DNA of 21,589 nucleotides, from contig JBGARN010000082.1 of assembly GCA_044230205.1 (NCBI GenBank), positions 1 through 21,589 on the forward strand, in the 5' to 3' direction. Under the pieces are notes generated by a model, which was not told the DNA's origin, ran no database searches, and worked only from the letters and a program-made list of their open reading frames with translations. Positions 16,494-21,589 of the stretch are shown in pieces. Made by a program: the position numbers and the translations under genes. The stretch comes from JAEUTH01 sp044230205 (GTDB lineage Bacteria > Bacteroidota > Bacteroidia > AKYH767-A > OLB10). Each line of letters opens with the position of its first letter. Positions within the stretch are counted from its first letter, which is position 1.

Positions 16494-17036
16494 TCAATTC
16501 CAATTGAGCCGGGTTTTCAATGATGTGATATGCGCTAAATGATGCCTGCTATGCCAGTAATATAAAGCCAGTGCATTCCAAAGCGGAGTAATAGTCTGAT
16601 ATTGAGGATGCATGTAGGTTCGCTTAAAATCTGCATCACTCATGCTTTCAATCAGGTTAGTCCAGCGCAGATGTAATAAGCCAAGAAGTTGCAATGAAAC
16701 TTTTACCTCAGTTATTTGAGAGTCTTTCAGCTCGGCCCAGCTTGCTTCCTGGTATGGTTTTATAACCGGATTTTCTTCAGTTAATGCCAGTTTAAAACGT
16801 ATATATGCATTCATATGTGAGTCAGCTATATGATGAACCAGTTGCTTTACAGTCCAGCCACCTTCACGATATGGAGTGTCTAACTGCTTTTCATTCAGGC
16901 TAACAACAGCATCTGAAAGCAATTGAGGAAATTTCTTCAGGTAAGCAATTGCTTCAGCCAGGTTTACTTCCCCAATCTGTGCAGGAGATGTAAATTTTCC
17001 TACCGGGTATTTTAAACTTTCAAGGTTATCAATCAT
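16494..17036 (-). CDS. bstA: YfiT/BstA-like bacillithiol S-transferase (DinB superfamily)
   Basis: The 180-residue protein matches the YfiT branch of DinB four-helix-bundle metalloenzymes in length and motifs: YPVGKF near the start, PYREGGWTVKQLVHHIADSHMN (55-76) with the first metal histidine among His68/69, and WHSRHHLAHI (161-170) with His162 and His166 completing the expected metal site. Family members are metal-dependent hydrolases or thiol transferases; BstA joins bacillithiol to electrophiles, a detoxification step in the cytosol. Use of bacillithiol in this organism is inferred, not shown by the window. It starts 20 bases after the unknown gene at 17057-17503 ends, so the pair is probably one operon. 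An 18-base inverted repeat (16492-16509) covers its stop codon. Confidence 0.9.
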   Translation of the reverse strand: MIDNLESLKYPVGKFTSPAQIGEVNLAEAIAYLKKFPQLLSDAVVSLNEKQLDTPYREGGWTVKQLVHHIADSHMNAYIRFKLALTEENPVIKPYQEASWAELKDSQITEVKVSLQLLGLLHLRWTNLIESMSDADFKRTYMHPQYQTITPLWNALALYYWHSRHHLAHITSLKTRLNWN

Positions 17037-17056
17037 TTTAAATCTTTCTTATAATA

Positions 17057-17503
17057 TTAATTTCTGTCAGACAATCGCTGAAACCTGAAATTATTCTCGT
17101 TAGCATACACATATCCGTTAACATAAACTGTCAAACCTTCTGATGGTTCACTTGATTTCAGTTCTTCTCCAACATAAGTTCCGCAAATAATTGGTGTGCG
17201 TAAATTAAACGGCCTGTGATCAATAAAATCAATGATATCATCGCGTTCCCATTGAGGATTATCAGGCGAAATCAGCGAATACTTATCAGGATTGGTATCA
17301 TCATAAAGATGAATATCTATTCCACCTTTAGGCTTTTTGACAAACGCCAGGGTAATGTAACCCCATGACTGTAAAAATCGGATTGCATTGCGGCCGGTAT
17401 CAAGATCATCAAATAAAAGTACAATAGTATCAGTAGTTGTATCGTTAGTGGTATAGGCAAAGCGCACATCGCGCCATTTAGCTAAAAAAGGGTTTTCACT
17501 CAT
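17057..17503 (-). CDS. Unrecognised small cytosolic protein upstream of bstA
   Basis: A 148-residue soluble protein I do not recognise. There is no signal peptide or membrane segment. It opens MSENPFLAKWRDVRFAYTTND, has an alternating strand/helix core (DTIVLLFDDLDTGRNAIRFL, then WGYITLAFVKKPKGGIDIHLYDD), an acidic middle and a C-terminal segment GLTVYVNGYVYANENNFRF. The DIIDFIDHRPF stretch and the many acidic residues do not form a known catalytic motif to my eye. Coding nature is supported by a clean ATG start, a -7 box just upstream and tight 20-base spacing to bstA, with which it is probably co-transcribed. Any role in thiol metabolism is only guilt by association. Confidence 0.65.
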   Translation of the reverse strand: MSENPFLAKWRDVRFAYTTNDTTTDTIVLLFDDLDTGRNAIRFLQSWGYITLAFVKKPKGGIDIHLYDDTNPDKYSLISPDNPQWERDDIIDFIDHRPFNLRTPIICGTYVGEELKSSEPSEGLTVYVNGYVYANENNFRFQRLSDRN

Positions 17504-17521
17504 CGCTGGAAAATTATTTCA

Positions 17522-17529
17522 CAAATATA
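17522..17529 (-). promoter_or_regulatory. Candidate -7 box of the unknown-bstA operon
   Basis: On the minus strand the sequence is TATATTTG, an exact TAnnTTTG match 18 bases before the ATG at 17503. No clear -33 element at normal spacing. Confidence 0.45.
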
Positions 17530-17626
17530 ACGCTTTGCCATAAAAATTCGCTCCGATTCTGTCTTTAGTTCTAAATTTTCTGATGATTTTAGCAGCTCTT
17601 TTTATTCACAAAATAAATTTTGAATT

Positions 17627-18294
17627 ATGTCATCAATTGAACAGGCACTTAAACAAATATTATCCGAATTAAAACCTTTCAATACAAACCTGATTGCTGT
17701 AACAAAGGGTAAAAACCCGGATATGATTATGGAAGCCTATAACTTTGGTCAAAGATCATTTGGTGAAAATTATGTTCAGGAACTTATAGAAAAGCAAAAA
17801 CAGCTTCCTACCGATATTCAATGGCACTTTATTGGCCATTTGCAAACCAATAAGGTAAAATATATAGCGCCCTTTATATCATTAATTCATGGTGTGGACA
17901 GCTTTAAATTGTTGAAAGAAATCAACAAAGAGGCTGCTAAAGTTAACAGGGTAATAGATTGCTTATTGCAACTTTACATTGCTACTGAGGAATCAAAATT
18001 TGGTTTTTCTGAAAGGAGATTTTTGCGATGATAACCAGCACCGCCTTTAATGAACTCAATAGCATTTGTATAAAAGGTGTGATGGCAATGGCCACTAACA
18101 CAACAGATGAAGCATTAGTCAGAAAGGAATTCAAAATGGCAAAAACCTGTTTCGAAAAAATGCAGGGAATTAACCTGCCCAATTTAAAACCAGAATTCAT
18201 TTCAACAGGTATGAGTAATGATTATAAACTTGCTTTAACCGAAGGAAGCAATATGGTAAGAATAGGAAGCCTGATATTCGGGGAAAGAAAGTAA
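17627..18294 (+). pseudogene. yggS: YggS/PLPBP-family pyridoxal-phosphate protein, split by a frameshift
   Basis: The first part (17627-18031) carries the PLP-binding lysine Lys27 in LIAVTKGKNPD, FGENYVQEL and the family hallmark WHFIGHLQTNK. The second (frame of 18028-18294) carries IKGVMAMATNT, the VRKEF region and the C-terminal phosphate-binding block STGMSNDYKLALTEGSNMVRIGSLIFGER. Homology passes from one frame to the next at GFSE: losing one A in GAAAGG (18011-18016) accounts for it, since reading aag gag att ttt gcg atg there gives the expected KEIFAM. Restored, the protein would be about 222 aa, normal for the family. The downstream ATG overlaps the premature TGA (ATGA). YggS is a cytosolic PLP-homeostasis protein. 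Causes to consider: sequencing or assembly error (most likely), true mutation, or -1 ribosomal slippage at the TTTTTG run. Confidence 0.88.
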
Positions 18295-18383
18295 CGTGCT
18301 GATATTACAAAGTGCTTTCATTTTAGATTCACATAATAGCTGCAGTTATTTATTTTTTTTGTAACATTGGAACTGAAAACAAC

Positions 18384-20744
18384 ATGAACACTATTTACAC
18401 CAGGCTTAGCCATTTTGTTTTACTGTTTGCAGTTTCTTTGATCACACTTAAAGTGGATGCAACACACATTGTAGGTGGTGAATTAAACTATCGTTACCTG
18501 GGCAATGACAATTATGAAATAAAGCTAACGGTTTATCGCGATTGCTATAACGGAATCCCGCAATTCGATGATCCGGCTTATCTTGGTGTTTTTAATATAT
18601 TTAATAACCTGGTAACCGTTTACAGTATGCCTTTTCTTGGCAAGGATACGGTTCAACCATATATTACTTCCCCCTGTTTACCGCCACCAATAAATGTTTG
18701 TTATGAACGAACAACCTATATTACTACCATCAATCTTCCTGCTACTCCTGGCGGTTACCAGTTAGTTTACCAGCGTTGTTGCAGAAACATTACGATCACA
18801 AATCTACAGAATCCTGATGACCAGGGAATCAGTATTTATGCAACTATTCCTGATAAGGTTCCAATCCCCGTTAATTCAAACCCTGTATTTAAAAACTGGC
18901 CACCACCTTTTATATGTCAGAATTATCCGTTTGTATTTGATCATTCAGCTATTGATGCCGATGGTGATTTAATTCGGTATGAATTGTGTGCTCCTCTTAA
19001 TGGTGCCGTTGGACCTAACCCGCAGCCTAATCCACCGGAAAATCCGCCCTATCAACCGGTAACATGGGCTCCCGGTTATGGTATAAATAACATGCTGGGT
19101 GGTATCCCGCTAACCATTGATTCTGTTACAGGAATAATGACTGCCATACCAAATACAATAGGTCAGTTTGTTGTTGGGGTATGGGCTAAAGAATATCGTA
19201 ATGGATATCTGATTGGCGCAACAAAACGCGACTTTCAAATCAATGTTGTGTCATGTCCCGGGCTTACTACAGCATATTTTCCGGGGCCAATTAACCAATG
19301 TGGCACATCACCAGTATCGTTTCAGAACTTAAGTGTAAACGCCATTGCCTACCATTGGAATTTTGGAGATCCTAATTCAACATCCGATACTTCCAACTTA
19401 TCCAATCCCACATATCAGTATTCTGCCCCCGGTACTTATACGGTAACATTAATTGCCTATTCAGATTCTGTTCTTTGTGGAGATACAGCAATATCAACGG
19501 TAACAATTTATCCGGAAGAGGCAGCAAGCTTTACGTGTACATTAGATACCTGCACTGCTATAATTCAGTTAAATGATACTTCGAATAATTCCGGCAGCTT
19601 CGTATCATGGCAGTTTGGCGATGGCAGCCTTTCCACTGATCACGACCCGGCACATAGCTATTTAACTACCGGAAACTATACTATTACCTTAATAAGCACA
19701 TCCACTAACGGCTGTAAAGACACTGTACAAAAAGTAATACAGGTAACAGAGCCATTGAAAGCCAATATAACTTCTTCAACAAATGCAAATTGTAATGATA
19801 GTTGCAATGGTACAGCAACAATAACTTCTTCTGGGGGCACTGCTCCAATAAGTTATTTATGGAACGACCCTTCATTGCAAACAACTTTAACCGCAACCGG
19901 GCTTTGTGCCGGAACCTATACAGTAACTGTTACAGATGCAGCAGGTTGTAAATCAATCTTAGTAAGGCTAATAAATGAACCAACAGCTATTGTTCATGCA
20001 ATTGAAAGTACTGATGCCTATTGCGGAGGTCTTTGCATAGGTACAGCCACTTCCACAATTACCGGAGGCACTCCACCTTATTCGTATACCTGGAATGATC
20101 CTGGTTCGCAAACAACTCCAACAGCCAGTGCATTGTGCCCAGGAACATATACAGTTAATGTTACTGATTCTAATGGGTGCAAAGCAACCGATAGTGTAAC
20201 CGTTTTATACTCTAACTATATACCTCCGGTAACAGCTACCATCAATCACGATACAGCATTTGTCGGACAGGAAATTCAGCTCATTGCAACGTTGGCCAAT
20301 TATAGTTATCAATGGTCTCCCGGTATCGGGTTAAACAACACTCAGATTTACAACCCGCTTGCTACCTTGGACTCAGGCAGTTATACCTACATTGTGGTGA
20401 TAACTGATGATAAAGGCTGTACGAATACTGATACAGTTACCATTTATGTAAAAAATGTCACTTGTGTTGAACCCGAATTATTTGTACCCAATGCTTTTTC
20501 ACCAAATGGCGATGGTATAAATGATGTTATTTATGTTCATGGAAATACCATTTTGGAAATGCATTTTGTGATTTACGACCGCTGGGGTGTTAAAGTGTTT
20601 GAGAGTAATGAACCATCATTCGGATGGGACGGCACCTACAAAAATAAAAAGCTTACTCCGGCTGTATTTGACTACTATGCTGAAATAACCTGTTATAACA
20701 AAGAGAAATTCTTTAAAAAAGGAAATATCACCTTATTAAAATAA
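18384..20744 (+). CDS. Large secreted PKD/SprB-repeat protein with CHU_C type B T9SS domain
   Basis: The 786-residue protein has a signal peptide (MNTIYTRLSHFVLLFAVSLITL, cleavage near DA-THIVGGE). Residues about 27-290 are a Cys-containing N-terminal region (HIVGGELNYRYLG, RCCRNITITNLQNPDDQG) common in Bacteroidota surface proteins. Two PKD-like domains follow (about 300-376, with YHWNFGDP, and 380-455, with VSWQFGDG), then two SprB-type repeats (about 456-532 and 534-607) and an Ig-like segment (616-690). The end (693-786) is the gliding-motility-associated CHU_C domain: VPNAFSPNGDGINDV, FVIYDRWGVKVFES, GWDGTYKNK, FDYYAEITC. By family knowledge this type B domain directs T9SS export and surface attachment, and usually needs a PorP/SprF partner. 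Such a partner starts immediately after, with a TAATG overlap. Probable role: adhesin or motility-related surface protein. Confidence 0.93.
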   Translation: MNTIYTRLSHFVLLFAVSLITLKVDATHIVGGELNYRYLGNDNYEIKLTVYRDCYNGIPQFDDPAYLGVFNIFNNLVTVYSMPFLGKDTVQPYITSPCLPPPINVCYERTTYITTINLPATPGGYQLVYQRCCRNITITNLQNPDDQGISIYATIPDKVPIPVNSNPVFKNWPPPFICQNYPFVFDHSAIDADGDLIRYELCAPLNGAVGPNPQPNPPENPPYQPVTWAPGYGINNMLGGIPLTIDSVTGIMTAIPNTIGQFVVGVWAKEYRNGYLIGATKRDFQINVVSCPGLTTAYFPGPINQCGTSPVSFQNLSVNAIAYHWNFGDPNSTSDTSNLSNPTYQYSAPGTYTVTLIAYSDSVLCGDTAISTVTIYPEEAASFTCTLDTCTAIIQLNDTSNNSGSFVSWQFGDGSLSTDHDPAHSYLTTGNYTITLISTSTNGCKDTVQKVIQVTEPLKANITSSTNANCNDSCNGTATITSSGGTAPISYLWNDPSLQTTLTATGLCAGTYTVTVTDAAGCKSILVRLINEPTAIVHAIESTDAYCGGLCIGTATSTITGGTPPYSYTWNDPGSQTTPTASALCPGTYTVNVTDSNGCKATDSVTVLYSNYIPPVTATINHDTAFVGQEIQLIATLANYSYQWSPGIGLNNTQIYNPLATLDSGSYTYIVVITDDKGCTNTDTVTIYVKNVTCVEPELFVPNAFSPNGDGINDVIYVHGNTILEMHFVIYDRWGVKVFESNEPSFGWDGTYKNKKLTPAVFDYYAEITCYNKEKFFKKGNITLLK
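19749..20204 (+). repeat. Two tandem SprB-type repeats inside the surface protein
   Basis: Two adjacent coding units of about 75 residues each (nucleotides about 19749-19979 and 19983-20204). They share the order NC..C.GTAT, GG..P.SY.WNDP..QTT, A..LC.GTYTV.VTD..GCK. Protein similarity is clear while the DNA has diverged, so this is an old duplication. Confidence 0.8.
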
Positions 20745-21589
20745 TGCTAACTGCTTGTATACATATCTTTACAAAATTGCAGGTTAACCTTTTCAGGTTA
20801 CAGTTGGCAGCTATGGTAATAATTACGCTTACTATTGTAGAAAAAACACAAGGGCAGGATCTACATTATACTCAATATAATTATTCACCATTGAATCTAA
20901 ATCCTGCAAACACAGGTTTTAGCGAAGCCGATTACCGTGTTGTTCTGAATCACCGGACGCAATGGAAATCGGTTACAGTACCCTATAAAACTTTTTCAGC
21001 AGGCCTGGATATGAAGGCTTTTGCACTGGGCGAAAATCATTTGCCAAATACAGGGCTTGGATTATGGGTAAACAATGATAAAGATGGAGACTCTCATTTA
21101 CGAACGCTGAATGTTGATGCATCATTCGCGTATTTCAAATCGCTTGATGATTCGCAACATGTGGTTTCGGCAGGGATAATGGTCGGATATACACAAAAGA
21201 GTTTCGACTTAACTGATCTTACCTTTGATCAGCAATTTACCGGTGATTTATTCGATCCAAGCGCTCCCACAGGTGAACCTGTTAATAGCGATAAGATGAA
21301 TTACCTTGATATTGGATTTGGTTTAAGCGCGCAATTATTCAGAGGTGATAACTTTGAATGGGATGCTGGCTTAGCCATTCAGCATATCAATAAACCCAAG
21401 AATACCTTTTACAGTTCAGGTAATGTAAAAATTGAACCGCATTTTATTGCTAATTCAACTTTACGTTTAAGACTGGCAGAACAGATGCAATTATTGCCTT
21501 CGGTTCTATACATGAAACAAAATTCAATCAGCGAATTAGATATTAATGCTGTATTAAAATTTGAATTAGACAACCCCAAGGCTTTAATA
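20744..21589 (+). CDS. PorP/SprF-family T9SS outer-membrane protein (3' partial)
   Basis: An uninterrupted frame of 282 codons runs from ATG 20744 to the window edge. The N-terminus has basic residues then a hydrophobic segment (LAAMVIITLTIV) and a probable cleavage site TQG-QD. The mature start QDLHYTQYNYSPLNLNPANTGF, followed by YRVVLNHRTQW, is the signature of the PorP/SprF family. Alternating beta-strand patterns follow (DASFAYFKSL, VSAGIMVGYTQ, YLDIGFGLSAQLF, DAGLAIQHINKP, NSTLRLRLAEQM), consistent with an outer-membrane barrel. In known systems (SprF for SprB) such proteins sit next to, and are needed for secretion or attachment of, type B sorting-domain cargo. Its ATG overlaps the TAA of the upstream cargo gene (TAATG), so translation is probably coupled. 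The C-terminus is outside the window. Confidence 0.92.
   Translation, partial: MLTACIHIFTKLQVNLFRLQLAAMVIITLTIVEKTQGQDLHYTQYNYSPLNLNPANTGFSEADYRVVLNHRTQWKSVTVPYKTFSAGLDMKAFALGENHLPNTGLGLWVNNDKDGDSHLRTLNVDASFAYFKSLDDSQHVVSAGIMVGYTQKSFDLTDLTFDQQFTGDLFDPSAPTGEPVNSDKMNYLDIGFGLSAQLFRGDNFEWDAGLAIQHINKPKNTFYSSGNVKIEPHFIANSTLRLRLAEQMQLLPSVLYMKQNSISELDINAVLKFELDNPKALI

Noticed and set aside
16492..16509. GCTCAATT-CC-AATTGAGC as a bidirectional terminator between convergent genes
   Set aside because: The two-base spacer makes a tight hairpin unlikely to form as drawn, and neither strand has a T-tract after it.
18011..18031. Treating 18028-18294 as a separate gene with a Shine-Dalgarno-like GAAAGGAG
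   Set aside because: Its protein is exactly the missing C-terminal half of YggS. A frameshift explains both pieces better.
18345..18362. Promoter -7 box in the T-run before the surface-protein gene
   Set aside because: Only TTTTTTTG is present, which any T-run ending in G would give, and I found no convincing -33 partner.
1..21589. CRISPR arrays, transposons, prophage or defence islands
   Set aside because: No regularly spaced direct repeats, terminal inverted repeats, transposase, integrase, restriction or Cas-like proteins were seen. The gene content is ordinary core and surface functions.

Overview
The window is AT-rich bacterial chromosome, almost certainly from a Bacteroidota member (Chitinophagales/Sphingobacteriales-like or a related environmental lineage; this placement is inferred). 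Supporting signs are two type A and one type B type IX secretion (T9SS) sorting domains, a PorP/SprF-family protein, SprB-type repeats, Bacteroidota-style promoters (TTTG, then TAnnTTTG) and few Shine-Dalgarno sequences. I see no CRISPR array, insertion sequence, integrase or phage gene. It looks like ordinary core and cell-surface gene content.

Layout. Positions 2-3514 (+) hold the 3' end of a secreted FG-GAP repeat protein, an unrecognised lipoprotein and a WcaJ-type sugar transferase that starts exopolysaccharide repeat units. tRNA-Pro(UGG) follows at 3584-3659, with a good promoter and a strong hairpin terminator. A long minus-strand block (12830 down to 3825) then carries, in transcription order, a Wzx-like flippase, a lone haem-copper oxidase subunit III, a Ycf48/BNR-like lipoprotein, a Ser/Thr kinase, a T9SS-exported M1 aminopeptidase and a lipoprotein M13 peptidase that is frameshifted. 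From 12948 the plus strand has rnhB and a 900-residue membrane-anchored protein with a C-terminal propeller-like region. A minus-strand pair (17503-16494) encodes an unknown protein and a DinB/YfiT-type bacillithiol transferase. The plus strand then has a frameshifted yggS, a large PKD/SprB-repeat protein with a CHU_C type B sorting domain, and an overlapping PorP/SprF gene that runs off the right edge.

How the genes fit together. The clearest functional unit is the type B T9SS cargo joined to its PorP/SprF-like partner by a TAATG stop/start overlap. The sugar transferase and the flippase both suit surface polysaccharide synthesis but sit about 8 kb apart on opposite strands. The M1 and M13 peptidases probably act outside the cytoplasm on peptides.

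The most notable anomalies are disruptions of two conserved genes: paired indels in the M13 peptidase and a one-base frameshift in yggS. These may be assembly or sequencing errors or genuine lesions. Several upstream start codons look too early and are corrected here. I found no convincing new defence or mobile system; the best candidates for new biology are the unknown proteins and a perfect inverted repeat overlapping the M1 promoter.
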